Shown in pieces: positions 25,201-39,200 of a stretch of DNA of 64,000 nucleotides. This DNA comes from Cercis canadensis (Eukaryota > Streptophyta > Magnoliopsida > Fabales > Fabaceae). The position numbers were made by a program, and so were the translations under genes. Position 1 is the first letter of the stretch; each line of letters opens with the position of its first letter. The stretch covers positions 1 through 64,000 of the forward strand of contig QAOA01004577.1 in assembly GCA_003255065.1 (NCBI GenBank), in the 5' to 3' direction. Below the pieces are notes generated by a model. The model saw only the letters and a list, made by a program, of their open reading frames with translations. It made no database searches and was not told the origin of the DNA.

Positions 25201-25431
25201 TAAACCGTTACATATAAGTTTATTGTCCTTCCAAGTCACCAGATCTTCACTCTATTAATGTTTCATGCTAATCCTGGTTCTATGTTGCAATTACAAATGC
25301 AGACTATGGTGAGCAATGAACAGTTGACACTGACCTGTTTGGGGAACGGCAACTTCAGGATCTTTCCTTTTACCAGTATTTCTCGGGCAAGACAAAATGA
25401 TTTGTGCAGTTTCATATGCTTAGGAGACTAG
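22281..25431 (+). CDS. Rhomboid-like polytopic membrane protein, catalytic His replaced
   Basis: Six exons join in frame: 22281-22585, 23735-23898, 24026-24189, 24278-24549, 24671-24797, 25303-25431, giving 386 residues. Rhomboids are intramembrane serine proteases of the secretory pathway or organelles. Seen here: a first membrane segment at about 48-66, the TWRLFTSPFLH loop, HAGVIHLVIN (HxxxxHxxxN), the GSSG motif with Ser187, and a Cys-rich C-terminus typical of a plant subgroup. The catalytic His expected before IGGF is Ser239 (NFSSIGGF), so proteolysis by the usual Ser-His dyad is doubtful. Position 22281 is the first in-frame ATG. Intron 1 carries a three-copy minisatellite. From memory, a rhomboid gene (KOMPEITO, pollen development) lies near TGA7 in Arabidopsis; orthology is possible but unproven. 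Confidence 0.9.
23065..23492. repeat. Three-copy minisatellite in rhomboid intron 1
   Basis: Direct near-identical units start at 23065, 23201 and 23346 (periods 136 and 145 bp). Units 2 and 3 carry a 9-bp extra segment near their ends. Each unit keeps a short open frame starting MGSEK or similar, but it lies inside the intron and is not taken as coding. The low divergence points to recent expansion. Confidence 0.9.
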
Positions 25432-28400
25432 TTGTTACAGTTGAAGGCAGCTTTGTATCTTACCATTTTCTCATATTCCTTCTCTGAATGTATACAAATG
25501 AGCGCTTAATTAGAGTCTCAAGGGAACTGATCTGAGTCATCTGACACAACTTGATGCAACAGTTTATGGAGTTGTCTTTGAATTTTAATACTGCTTCTTG
25601 TAACATTTCCAAAAGTTGTCTTCGAATGTTAAAACTGCTTGGTGTAACATTTTAAACACTCGAGAAAGAGGAATCCTTTTCATGCTTTAGTTAGTTGAGG
25701 TCACGAAAATTTCATTTCTTCCCTTTCAATCAGAAGTCTCAATCTAATTGAGGTCATTGTAGGAATAGAATTTCAAATCTCAACTTGTAAGGTCACTTAG
25801 CTTTTCTTCTTTTTTCCCAACTCTTCTATAGCAACCTCCAAATCATGTAATGGCAGTATAACTAAAATTATCACCTCATTAGCAACCCCCTCTCCCCCCA
25901 AAGGAAAAAAAGGAATGTTGCCTCAAATGATATCTAATAGCTTGCTTTTCTTCACTTTCTTTATTACATACATTCATATTCTTCTTTGGAGTATTTGTTC
26001 ATACAATGACTAGGTGGGGTAACTGAATAAGATCATAGCTGCATCCTCGAGGACAGCTATAAATTAGAATTCCCTTTTGGCCTTTTCCATCAGTAGCTGC
26101 AGCAGCTCTGCGTTTCGGCTCCTTTTCTTTCTTTTTAACCCCACAGTTTCTACCTAAGGTGCAGTAACTACATAATTACATGCGGCTGAGTTGTTATTTA
26201 GTATGCATTCCGCCGCCTTTACAGTTAAAGGGCCATCCAACCACAGTGCTGTAAATGAGTGATGTGAAGACTTTACAACAATCCATGGCGTGGGCCTATG
26301 GCCTACCCAAAACAAATTGTATTGGGTTTGAAAGCTTGTGCACTAAAGTTGCAAAGCCTAGTGAGAAAAATTTAGATCCATTAAGTAATTGGAGTAGGTT
26401 TGTGCATGGTACTCATTGGCAAAGCAACCAAGGCGATCAATTCCAACTTAAAAGAGAGATTGATGGACAGAAGATATAGCAAAAAAGCAAGCTTCTTTTT
26501 CATTTTTAATTTGTCAATATAAGGGTAGGGCTCCACATTTATGATCAGATTTCGGCTGAAAATTTCAGGTCTTAATTGGTCCATGCTACTGTCGGCTAAC
26601 AAAATATACACATTGGACCAGCGTACCTTCTCCAGCCAAAACCATTAATAGCCCTTCAAATACTTTTAACTCTGCATTATATGTGTGGTGGATACTTGAA
26701 CTGTGAATTATATGGTGGTAGCAGCCTTTGCTCATTTTAACGCTACCTTTTTATGTGCTGCAACAGCTGGTTGCTCCTCCATTCTAACTCATCTGAATTG
26801 AAGCCTCTAAAAAGACTTCGATGGGTCTTAATTACAGGATTTGAGGCTAAAGTCTATCACTGAGACACTTACTTGTCCTCACACGCAAAAAGGAAAAATT
26901 CAGTGTTTCTCTTAAAAGCAAAAATAAAACCAAAGGTGGGTTTTCTCAAAGAGCTTGTTGGGTCCCTCTTAATCAGGATCAACTAGAGTGTCATCAATCA
27001 TCTGTCAAGAATATTTATGCTGCTAAGCATCTCCACAGCCTCAGGCACCATTCAGTGGCAACCATTAGTTTTGGCGACATGTGGCATCTTCCCAATGAGG
27101 CCTTAAATTAAATCAAATTAAATACATAGTTGAAGGTAAATTCAGGATCAAAATCACAATCATGAAGAAAGGTAGTTCGAAGTTGTAACACCCCCTCCTT
27201 GGCTCCTTCCCATATAAAAAGCCTCCCCTAAGATGCTCCATTTATAAAGCCTACCACCACTAGTGGTTCCTTACATTACTATTAACGCTCCGTTGATGGT
27301 TTTAAGCTTTGGTACAAAACCTATATAATTATAGAAGTCTCTCCCCTTTTTGGGGGAGGAGAAAGGGTCTAAAAGGTAACAATAGTGGGAAGGAATCCTC
27401 AAGTGGGTGAGTGTTTTGCCTTAGTTGAACCCAAAAGAAAAAAATAAAATAAAAAGAAGAACCCCTTCTTTACTGCCCTCTCACCATCAATGCTAGTCAA
27501 ACAGGACAATAGGTTATATCATAATAGACCCAAACCTAAAGCATACACTTCAAAATTTGATCATTGGGTCCTTTCTTCTCCTATAATAATTTCAAACTCT
27601 TTTCCTTGTTTCTTAATGAGTGATATGCTAATTAGTTGACCCTCACAAGTCTATTTCCTTTTGTTTCTCTGGTGTCTCACACACGCGTTTTCAAGCACAC
27701 AGGAAAAATTAGTCCCACCGAGGGTCCATAGATATCAACTGGAAGCTACTTGAAAGGTGTGGAAATGATGGATAACAATTGCCTTTCCAAATTTTACGTA
27801 TATACTTAGGAACCCTATGAGAGATAGTGCACATCAATGGCATTTATCATCTACATTTTTTTATTTTTTATTTTCACACACCAAAATTAAATCGATCATC
27901 TACATGTTCATTGTTGTATACATGATAATATCTAAATGTAATTGATTTTTCTTAATCTACTTTATGCCTTTCACTGTGATCATGACCAGTAGTAAAAAGA
28001 TGATGGAATTGGAAGAAGAAAATCTGAATTTATCAGCGATAGTGATAACTGATAAAGCATAAGAGAGATGATAGTTGTTCAGTTTCTTTAAATATTGAAA
28101 TAATTAATGTAATGGTTAACATGTTAGGCATAGAGAATACCCAAATAATTGCACTACATGATTGGCTGCAGAATATTTATTTTGGTTGTATTAATTAAAC
28201 TGTTTCCCGAATGAAATTTGAAGTGAAATTTCTGATAATAAAAGTCATTAGGTGGCCCAGACGAAAAGATATCTTTACTTTACAAGGTTGAGAATATAAT
28301 TATCATCCAGTTGTTTAGTTTTGTGGGTGCCACCTGCCCCCATAATACTACATAAAACACTTTTACCTTCGCTTTATATTTCTTTTTCCCAAATAGGGCA

Positions 28401-29998
28401 GGGAATAAGTTGCTTATGTTAATTTATGATAACTTAGTGGGGGAAGGGAACGTCTTCTTCCTAGAAAGACAAAAATGCCCTTTTCGACTAATTAATTCAC
28501 AAAAATAAAAAAAAAAATTGACATGAGTCACCAATAATGATAGCTATATGATTCTTGAATAAACATAATTATACAATCTCTATATGGCATCTAATTTTAG
28601 TGAGTCCCAAAGAATTTCGCCATTCCTGCAATATAAATATAGTTATATGTACAATTATAAATATGATTACTCTTCATAAATACTCCAACTACTCTAATAC
28701 AAACGGAAGGAGTACTTGAATTTGATTGTTCTTAAAATAAGTACACTTTTGTAAGGGTTGCTGATTGAAGTAATTAAGGGAAGGACTGTGAAAAAATTAG
28801 CTAATTAAAACTATATTTGCAAACTTGGGAGGCATAAAAAACAGTTAAAGACTCATAATGCGTATTTTTTTTTATTAATGATTATTTTTATGTGCATTTT
28901 ATTCCAAACCAAAAAAAAAAAAAGAATTCACTTTAGAAGAGCTAAATCTAGATACACTTAATTTATAATTTCTTATAATATTTAATTTTTGAGGTCTCTG
29001 TATGAGATTTTTATTTCTTGGAGATTTTTGTAATGTCTTTTATGTATATGATGTTTAGATTTATCGTTTAATCTTTATGTGTCACATATATATACATAAT
29101 CAAATTTTATTATAAATTCAAATTAATAATCCTCTATAATCAAATTCTCTTGTTTCTACAGGAACATAATACGTTAAAATTGTTGTTATTTCTCTTCGAT
29201 ATCTAACAACTAAAGGAAGAATTTGATTCTAAATCTTGGTCCATGTTTTATAGTCAAAAGCAAAAGCAATATTGTAGTAGAAATGACTATAAATTACAAC
29301 AAACACAGATGGTTAAAGATACCAAACATGCAAATAATGAGAGTACATATATAAAAGAGATGATTTGTGATAGTATATATATACTGTTTATCTTAATTTC
29401 TTCGAGCACGCACGGTACTAGCTAATTGGTATAAAAAGTTGATGGTATTCTAATTAATCATCTTTCTCTCTCAAACACACATAAAACAAAAAAGGGATTA
29501 GAAACTGAAGAATTTATATAAAGGACTAACCCTACACACAATTTATGAAGCAAATTAGGTTGGGTTTAATTGCAAAAGACTTTTGAATTGTCCTAAAACA
29601 ATGGGCTTTTATAGAAATCCCTTTTTATCTGAATTAAAGATGGAGAGGAGAATGAAAGAAGTGAGTGGTCCCTTGCAAACCCAATTTAATTGAGAATTAA
29701 TATATGATAAGCAACTTGTCAAGACTAGACTTATCATGCCACATCCTCCTCACTGGAACTGCTTGGATATGCTTTTTCCTTCCTCTCTAAATTTTCCCAA
29801 TGAATTTTCTATGTAAACAATCATTTTCACTTCTTAAAAGCTGTGCGGACCATACAGTTTGTGTCCAATATCTAAGAAGAGCATTAAGAGGGAAATGAAA
29901 TATTCTTCTATATATAGAGACTTTCTAGTTAAAAATTATGATAAGGGCGAAAGAGATTTGGCCATGCAGATCCATCCGTCCAATGTGTTTACTTTAGG
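25432..29998. other. Gene-poor AT-rich intergenic sequence
   Basis: After the rhomboid 3' UTR no gene is recognised. A TATATAAAAAG-like box at about 27213 could mark a promoter but no conserved transcript, microRNA or protein follows that I can recognise. Short chance frames (for example 26255-26479) have no motif. Confidence 0.5.
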
Positions 29999-30300
29999 TC
30001 AATGGATGGACCCACACAAGGGACATTGCCACTGTATTGCAATGCATGCACAAACACTCATACGAAATACTTCATTGCTTCCCTCCTCCATAATGGGACT
30101 GAAAGCAATTCCAATATCTATCCCATCGTTATTTTTAGCTATTTTCATTGAATCCCACATGGATCTTGAGAGTTTTCTCTTATCTCCATAAGGAAATGGC
30201 ACTTTTACTATAGATAAACAAACATCGGCATGCCCACAACCAGATCCTAAATCCACAACTACCCATTCTAACCAAGCAACCTTTGGATTCTCAGAAGTCG
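29999..30300 (-). other. Unrecognised open frame, possible gene fragment
   Basis: A minus-strand frame stays open from about 30300 to 29999. It is richer in varied residues than its surroundings (for example VAWLEWVVVDLGSGCGH, then VKVPFPYGDKRKLSR). I do not recognise a family. It has no obvious ATG at a sensible place, no clear splice partners and no known neighbours, so it may be a decayed exon or chance. Confidence 0.2.
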
Positions 30301-30495
30301 TTTTGTTTGGTACGCAATATTAGAAGGTCTCTTCAATTTTTTGGTTTAAGTTTGAAAATGGCAGCCTTAAATAAATGATGTTTAATATTGCCATTCGTAG
30401 TATGTTTTCCAGTTTTTATGGTGAGGGGGGCTAATAGTTGTAAAGCCTAATGATTTGGTGAATCATCGTGCAAAACAATTTTGACTCTTCTAAGA

Positions 30496-30528
<33 letters not shown>

Positions 30529-33109
30529 CAATGTTTTAATTTCACCGTGTTAATTAAACTATGTATGGTTGGATGGGTGGAAATTTAAATAACATCTCAA
30601 ATTTAATTTAACTGTTATATTTTTCCAATATTAAAATAGACATTATTAACTCTGAACGTATATATTTGTTATAATAACATTATGCATGATAACAAATTTA
30701 TTACATATATACGTCACGCATCATAAAATTCAAGAGCACATGTATGTTTCTTTATTAAAAAAAACTTTGAATATTCATCTTTTTATTCCCTTAGCTACCC
30801 CATATCATCAATTTGATTCTTTAAAAGGTTCATTAAGTTTGTCCATGATATGATTAATAACATTTTGATGAGTATAATTTCGGGGGAATATGGGTCAATA
30901 AAAAATTAACTTTTGTATGATTAATATCTCCACTCATTTCATAATGGAGTCGCCATTTAAATAACAAAATTATTACATAGTCACTATGTTGCACTGGTAC
31001 TGGTACAAGTTTTGTACTTAGTACGGTACAAACACACGAATGACAATTTTTTTTTTAAACAAAAGAGATATGAGTACGCCACCTCATATGTGTGTTTGTG
31101 TGTGTGTGTATATATATATATATAATAAAGAGAAGTTTATTTTTCAACAAGAATTGAAGTCATATAATTACCTCAAAAGTAGTTGAAAAAATTAGTTTCA
31201 ACCAACAAATCATGTTATATTCCTTCAATTTAATAGAAAATAGAATGAGGGTTGGGTTTGTGAAAGATCAAAGTTAATGGGAAAAAAGAGAATAAGTATA
31301 TATATCAATTAGAATTTGAAATTTGTCAAATTCATTTTTAGTTAAAATGCTTATATTATAAGTAGTTTGAGCCAGATTATACCATTCATCTATTAGACAA
31401 ATAAGAAATCTACGAAATTAATGAATAGCATAAAAATTAAAAGACAATCAAAAGATTCAAAACTACTGAATCTCTCTAGAATAAAGTCCGCTGAGGCCTG
31501 AACAACATGACTTGTTAGATATATTAATTTTTCAAATTCATAAAAATACTGTATTCTACTTGAAATATCATAACAATACAGTTCTCATTGCGAATATTAA
31601 TATTATGAAAAATATCATTTATAAATGATGAAGAAAACATCTTACTATACAAACGTTATCTTTTATTTTTTTTGCTGGATAAATAAAAATATGTGTTCCA
31701 CGGAGTTATATTAATGGAGAAAACTAAAAGATAGTCAACCAGAAAAAGAAAAAAGAAAAAAGAAAAGTAAAAATTGATAAAGGGCACCACGATCTTTGTG
31801 TGAGCTGGTTTCGCTGCTTGACAAATAGGCGTGCCCATATTAATGTCCTCGAACAATCCTCTTTACCTATCCTTATTCACTTTCCGATGAAATCTTAAAA
31901 GACCAACATACTTCTAAGATGTCCCATTCTCCGAAAACCCACGAGCACCCGTCTAAACCAAATTTAATAAGATGTTACATAACCCAATGCATAATTTAGA
32001 TTGCTTGGTCCCCCATTCCCCACTCTCATTCCCAACTACCATTTTTTTTTGGGAAAAAAAGAAGAAAGACTTGCATATAAATATAAAATAAGAATTAGAT
32101 GAAATAGAAAAAGAAAGAGAATCAATATTTATACAATGCTTTAGCAACAGAATAAAGGAAAAAAAATACTTGTGGCATATTTAGAACTGAACATTTCGTG
32201 GCCTTCCATTCCATTATTGACCAAAACAGATAAATGAATTAAAACCCATTTGGTAAGATGCACAAATTATGGGACCCACTCGCAATACACAACAATGATT
32301 AATCAGACGCAGCTCAAAATCCTTTTTTCTACAATATCTGTCTTTTGATGGGTAGTAAGGCCTACTCAATCAATGGCATGGATTTATGTTAATTTTTTTA
32401 TTTATCTATTTTACTATTGGCATGGATATTATACTATCTCAATGACACTTTGTAGAATTGATATATTCAAATGTACGGGAGTAAGGGGAAAAAGGGCATG
32501 AAGAAGCATCATCCTTCTTTGTCCCAAAATTAAAGGTGATGAAATAATTATATTAGTAAAAAGAGCATATATGGCCTAAAAAGACTGATTGTGTATGGTA
32601 GAAGATTACGCGAAAACACATAAGCAAAAGCAACCTCATCATTCCAATTCTCCCTTTTGGAGAAATCAATAGAACAATATATATCTAGGAAAAACAAAAC
32701 CGCTAATTTCAATAGAATAGAGTGGAAGAAGAGGAGCAAATTCAGTTGCTCGAGGAAGAAAATGAGGAAAGAAAAAGCCAAAGAGCACTCAAATCAAAAG
32801 GGGAGACTTGTATCAGAACGGAAAATTAGAAGCTGCTGAACTAAAACCATCAATTTAGTCAAACCTTGCATGACCCAAAAAACTCAATCTCACTTATATT
32901 AATTTATTAAATATCAGAATCGCACTTCCTTCTTCTACCATCTTCTACGGGGTCTTGCTCTTAATAATTAATTTGGATGTGTTTAAAAAGTTCATAGTTT
33001 AAAGGTAGAGAGACACAGAAAAAGAAAAGGAAATTCTAAAAGGGAGCTAAAGATGATTTTGTGTTATTGACCTGACTAAAGGCTAATCTTTCTCTTCTCC
33101 CTCTGCTGA

Positions 33110-33111
<2 letters not shown>
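30301..33111. other. AT-rich intergenic sequence with microsatellites
   Basis: No gene is seen. Simple repeats include (AT)n at 30499-30527, (GT)n/(AT)n at about 31089-31123 and an A/G-rich run at about 31742-31768. Confidence 0.6.
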
Positions 33112-33148
<37 letters not shown>

Positions 33149-33519
33149 TATTTTCAGTCTCTTTAAGAATTTCAATTTTTACCAATCTTCCTTTCTGCCC
33201 ATTAAACAATGAAAATGGCATATTACCAATCATCCTTTCCCCTCTGTAGGAAACACCCATCATTGCTCCCAACAATCCTTTTCAACCTTAGAAACCTGAG
33301 CTTCTAAGATATTCCCTCCCTTCCATTCTTCCATTCTTTTCACTTTTTTGTTCTCCTTTCTTATGCATCCACTCTCACTCTCTCTCAATTTAAATATCTC
33401 CCTCTTCTCAACCTTTTCTTCCCCTCCCTTCCCCCCTTCCCCTTCTTCACTCCTACCCTCCACCTTTTTCTTTTTCTTTTCCCTTTTTTCTTTTTTCTAT
33501 TTAATTCTCTCAACTTATA
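33112..33519 (+). promoter_or_regulatory. Poly-T tract and pyrimidine-rich leader of the BYPASS1-like gene
   Basis: Thirty-six consecutive Ts (33112-33147) are followed by about 230 bp of C/T-rich sequence (33290-33519) directly before the start codon. Pyrimidine-rich leaders are common in plant 5' UTRs; the transcription start is not determined. Confidence 0.4.
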
Positions 33520-34619
33520 ATGGATCCTTCTTCTACCAACTCTGTTAATGGCTTCTACTCGTTCCTCACCAGAGGAATTGACGATCTCGAACGCGTCTAC
33601 CTCTCCAATAACTTCATGTCAATCCAATTCCTTCAAAGGGTACTCTCACTTCTCCGATCCTTCCACACCCAATTGACCCTTCTCGTTCAAAAGCTTCATC
33701 TTCCCGTTGGTGACAAGTGGCTTGACGAGTACATGGACGAAAGCTCTAAGCTTTGGGAAGCTTGCCATGTTCTCAAGGCTGGCATTTCTGGAATCGAAAA
33801 TTACTACTCTGCTGGCCTCAACATCACTTCCTCCCTCGATTCTCATCATCATCTCAGCCCACAGCTCTCTCGCCAGGTCAGGTCGATCACATCACAGTCT
33901 TTGATTTTTTTTTTCTTCTCCATACATATAGATTGAAAGCAAATAGCAATTACTCTGTTGGTTTTGAATCATTGAGGTTGGTTGCTTTGTTTCCCCTGAA
34001 ACAGGTTATCAGAGCAATCTCAGTGTGTCGCAGAGAAGCAGTGGGATTGGAGGAGGAAAATCGAACTTTGATGGAAACTAGAATTCAACCACTTTCTTTG
34101 CGTTTTGATGAAAGGGTTTCGATCGAATCGAAACTGAACGGATTCAACGGCTTCAGGGGAGTTCTCTATGCAATGAGAAACGTTAGCTCGCTGCTACTCA
34201 TGATTCTGCTATATGGGTTGGTTTATTGCTGGCCTGAATCGTCGGATTTTGTTCTGGGTGGATACGAAGGGTGCTTGTTTCTGGGATCGGCGTTCATGAT
34301 CTCCACGACGAGATTACAGCAGAGGGTGGCCTCAGAGATCAGCCAGATCAATGGAACGCAGGGGATTTTGTTATACGAGTTTCGAAGATCGAAGATGGCT
34401 ATGGAGGAGCTCAGAGGGGAATTGGAGAGAAGGGGTTCACAGGGAATGGTGGTTGAGTGGGAAACAGAGGTTGGGATTAGAGAGAGAGTGGAGAATCTGA
34501 GAGGTTGTTTTGGAGTGCTGAGATCTGGAGCAGAGAACATTATTGGCCAGCTTGATGATTTCCTTGATGAAATTGTTGAAGGAAGGAAGAAGCTTTTGGA
34601 CTTTTGCAGTCATAGGTAA
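33520..34619 (+). CDS. BYPASS1 (BPS1)/ROH1-like protein
   Basis: Two exons (33520-33876 and 34005-34619) join in frame to 323 residues. The N-terminal half has the family pattern of an L-rich helix followed by [22 protein letters not shown] (near residues 65-85). A hydrophobic segment near 165-185 ([16 protein letters not shown]) and a second short one may anchor or bury the protein. The C-terminal third is charged, with coiled-coil character (EEL..ELERR), and ends [21 protein letters not shown]1-type proteins act in Arabidopsis to limit a mobile root-to-shoot signal, but their biochemistry is not known. The assignment rests on remembered family patterns, so a ROH1/DUF793 relative is the main alternative. 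Confidence 0.75.
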
Positions 34620-34650
34620 AGAGTGAGTGATGGAGAAATAGTTGAAGGAA

Positions 34651-34692
34651 AAAAAAAAAAAAAANNNNNNNNNNNNAAAAAAAAAAAAAAAA
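34651..34692. other. Assembly gap of 12 N inside a poly-A tract
   Basis: Ns at 34665-34676 are flanked on both sides by As only. This is a homopolymer-induced assembly break in the 3' UTR of the BYPASS1-like gene; nothing coding is lost. Confidence 0.9.
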
Positions 34693-36284
34693 GAGAGAGA
34701 ATGAGAAACTACAAGAAGTAGAGGAATCAGTTGCTGGGGTTGCTGTACCTTTTAACCCTTTTTAAATTTTTCTTTTTCTCTCTTGTGGCCTTTCTTTGTT
34801 TTTACAGTTACCATAGTGGAACTTTGGTGCTAAGTATTTGCTGAAGAAGCAAGTGACGAAGATTCTAAAATTGAATGTGGTTCAGAGTTTCAGAAGAAAC
34901 TTGGCAATAGATTAACTATCTCGCAGTTGCAGGAGGGCTTAAATTCTATGCGAAACTTCGATTCCTCCTCTATTATAATATTACAACACAAAAAGGAAAA
35001 AAAAAATGAAAAGAGAGATGGGCTAACAGAAAAAAGAATAAATAATTGAAAGAAGTCCATTATTATTGACACTGCAAGGTAAACAGTGCCAATTTAATTT
35101 TAAATTTCTTTTCTTTGGAGTGATTTTCCTCTTCAGCATTCAAACAGAGTGCTTCTGAGTTGTTATAGTAAATGACTAATCATTCTAGTTCTGAAAGAAT
35201 AATGAAAAGGGAGGCTTAGGACTGTAGGGAGCACTCTGAGATTCCTGAAATGCTTTAACGTCAAAAGCAGCTTCTTTTTGCTCTTAGGAAGCTTTTGTCT
35301 GATTCGGTTCATTTGAAAGCAATGGAGATGATGATGAAAACTTCTCACTCTCACCACATCCCCCTCTTGCCTGACAAGTCTCTCTCTCTCTCTCAGAATT
35401 TTGTTCTGTTTCAAAAATCCTTCAAAGTCACCCTTTTTCGGGGTTTGGCCATGTATAAATATATAACAAAATTTCACAAGTCACTTTCTCATTTCTAACC
35501 GTATCTCATGCTTTTTGTCCCTTGCCGGAAATTCATGCCTTGCCTCCTTCTAAGGGTTCCATATGAGTAGTGCTTTAAAAACGAAAACAATAAAATAATA
35601 CTCAAAGAGCACATAGACAAAAAAATACGAGTAAAATATATTGCGAGAGTCCAGCATGCCGGTTACACAAGGGCAGAAATGGTGGTCAGCGGAGCTACGC
35701 TTCAATTAAAGCAAGTTATGCCCTTTGCTCAACGACCATTACCCGCATTAAAAGTACCATGGTCAATATACATACATGGACAGCTCATTAAATCTTTCAA
35801 AATATAAATTTAAAAGGTAACATAGGAAAATCTAATCAAAGTTTGATGTAACTATAAGCCAGAGCCTTACATTAGGCTCGTCAGACAAGAACATGCAGAG
35901 AACCATATGAGCTAAACAGAAACTATAATCTCGTGCAGGCTTCACATGACACCAAAATGGGCACTGAATGATCTAGACCTCTTTGTTGGGTATTTCCTGT
36001 TTAACACTCTCGTATAATTACAGAAGTTGGATATTACCCTTGAATAATAATGTGTACAATATCGAAGTCAGATATAAGTACACAGTTGCTGGATAGTGAT
36101 GTATGGCTGCGTCAACATAATCTGAACTATGACTATCATTTGTATATAATTTACAGGAGCTTTGATAAACAGAAGGGCGAAGAACATAACGAGCGGGTTA
36201 CTTCCATGCAAAAATTGTGGCAAGCCAAGACGTGTGATAATCACGTCACGGACGTATGGAGGCTGCCTAATTTACAAATTTAAA
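34693..36284. other. Convergent 3' region, no gene seen
   Basis: It holds the 3' UTR of the BYPASS1-like gene and, near 36000-36284, probably that of the SHMT gene on the other strand. A (CT)n run lies near 35379-35396. Short frames here have no recognisable motif. Confidence 0.55.
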
Positions 36285-39200
36285 TCAAATGTCGAATCCA
36301 GGCATCGCAAACTGCGTAGCAAAGTTCTCAACACGGGTTCTGAGCTCAATAATGTCTTTGTTATTATAAAGACCTCTGAGAAAATCTTTGTATGATTTCC
36401 CATGTTCCCTCTGTATATTGTTGGTAATCTGAGCTGCCCTAAGAAGAAAATCAGCCATGATCTCAAAATCATCCTCTAAACAACCTCTTGATGTCATTGC
36501 AGGAGTACCTGCATACCCAACGAAGAAAGGGACTTAAGAACACGAGTTAAGTGAAGATGTTCAGAAGACCCAGAAGCCCAATAGTAATTGCATTGGACAT
36601 AAAAATCATTAGCAATGTAATTGGCTTAGAATCCAAGAACAATAAATGTGACTTAAGAAAAACAGGGCTCATCCATGCTCTCATGCCGACCCACAAGCTG
36701 GCACTGGGAAGTGGGCATGATAAATAATTTTTCTTTTCTTTGCATCAAATTCCTCAAAATATGCGATCTGAAGACCTTTACTAAATATGTGGAAGTGGGA
36801 ACTACAAAAATTGATTGCATTTGGAGGCTTGTATCATAACTTTTTATTTTTGAGAGATTGGATCAAGACTTGCTGCAAGGAAATAATCAAAAGCTAAGCA
36901 TATAGATCAGAGCATCCTAGTTCGTACAATAATCTTTACTGCAAATGTATTCAACCAGAAAAATCAAGTAAAATAAAAACTAAACCATGAGAGGTACTCA
37001 CCAACCCTCACTCCTCCAGGAGAAACACCATTAATGGCACATTTGTTGACAGTGATGTGACACGCCTCACAGACCTTCTCATAGTTTCTGTCTGCAAAAC
37101 ACAAAATAAAATGATTTAGAGAGCATGCTCATGTCAACTTCAACTTCAACTTCAAGGACATATATCATAAGAGAAGGGAAAAGATAAATATTAGAAATTA
37201 GGAGGCATATACACACCGGAATTCACAATTTGACATAACCATAAAAAAACCAAGAGTAAAATACTTTCTCCTCCTTTGCATTTTCAAATAATATTCATGG
37301 CCCTTCCCTCTATTTTCAAAACTTACACAAACCCCTAAAGTTTGAAAAAACCTACATGATAGTCATATACAGGGAAAAGAAAAGTATTTTACTCAAAAAG
37401 CAATTAGCATACATTTCCATACAGGTGCAACTTTATTTAAAGACTTAGTTCTATGCTCAAACATGATAGTCATATATATGATTTTTCAACATCAGGAACC
37501 AGAATCAGATTGGCAGCTAGATGAATAACATCTTTACCAATCCAAAAAAATAGGATTTAAAAAGGCTAAATCAATTGAAGAAAAAAAAAAGCAACAGCAG
37601 AAAACAAATAGGACAAACTTCTTTCTTAGAATTCCATGACCACCTCATCTACGTTCTTTCTTTCTTTCCTTTTTTGGTTCACTTCACTCCTGTATTCTAA
37701 CCTTCTATAAGAGCTTCATGAATAGAGTAACTAAAAAAATAAATAATATTAAAGTAACAATATTGTTGGCACCAGATTTAAAATTTGAGAATTTTAAGCT
37801 TAGACTATTTAGGTATTTTAGGTGCAAACACTAGAACAGCCGGTTTGGTCCTTAATCATCATTATATAGCTTGCAAAGCACCCCTAATCTAACATCAACA
37901 AAATTTCAATCATTGTAGTTTCTAGGCCTTAATTAATTCTCAAATCTTAAAATCATACCCGAGAATCTGAAAATCTTAGTTCCTTTGCTGTTCTACATCA
38001 ATTAAAAACCTGGACTAGGTATAAAGAAACTAATCTGGTCATAAAACTAAAGGATCCAACTTGGTTTATCTTGAAACGCAATGCCTAAGAAGTTTGTTAA
38101 GAGTATTCTCTTAAGAAACATGAAGTGTTCATATAGAGTGTCATCATCGTTCATGTCCAGCCGAATCATAATATCCCAATCCTACAATCTTGGGGTTGAC
38201 CAAACAGTGCTGCAGTGCAGAAAACATAGCTAGACAACTAAAAAAACTATTCAACTTAAGAAAACTAAAAGCTAACAGTAGATAATTAATGGAGTTCCTT
38301 GATAAACTCCAAATAAATATATTGCCAGTATCATATAGTTATAATATATAAACATTAAGGAAAAACAACATATTCATTTAAAATGCAATCGTAATTTGAT
38401 GGAGTTAGCAAAATAGAGGCAGATTGAGAAAAATACCAATTAAGCCGAGAGCAGTTAGATCCCACAGCAACAAATGATTGTCAGTACCCCCAGTCACCAA
38501 TCTGCATTTTCTTCTCAACAAAGCACATGCTAAAGCCTGGGCATTTTTTTTCACCTGTTGCATATATACTTTGTACTGTGGAGATGCAACTTCTTTTAAG
38601 GCTATGGCAAGAGCAGCAATGTGATTGTTGTGAGGACCTCCTTGTAATGATGGAAATAAAGCAAAGTTTATCTTTTCCTCAAAATCATAATCACTATCTT
38701 CTCCATGATTAAGAACCAAGCCTTGTTTCCCTGATTTTCTCCCTCTTCTATAGAAGATAATACCTCCTCTTGGACCTCGGAGACTTTTGTGGGTCGTTGA
38801 GGTAACAATATCACAGTAATCAAATGGACTAGCAACTTCCTGTAAAGAACAGCTATAAATATTCTGAACAACAAGTGCACACACTGGATAGGAAATAGAA
38901 ATCCTTTACAAAGATATCAATGATGGAATTCTAAAACAGCACCATAAATCAAACACATGACATATTTTCAAATAACAGAATTGGGCACCAGAAACCTTAA
39001 GACCAATATCAGAAACACAAGCATAATTGATGCACATAAGTAAATAGACTACCACTGAACTAATGTAAAAGTAAGCCCCATCCACCTTTAATTCATTTTC
39101 TGGAGGTGATCAATGGTAAGGATATTGACCAAAGAAGTATGGTAAGGATTAATAACTAGCCAATTGCATATAGAATTCAGAGCATTTTCATTCACAAAAG

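Noticed and set aside
29859-30191. Plus-strand frame of 110 codons
   Set aside because: Overlaps the minus-strand orphan frame and has a less protein-like composition; no motif.
30499-31123. AT and GT/AT runs as regulatory or matrix-attachment sites
   Set aside because: Simple microsatellites explain them; no further signal supports a function.
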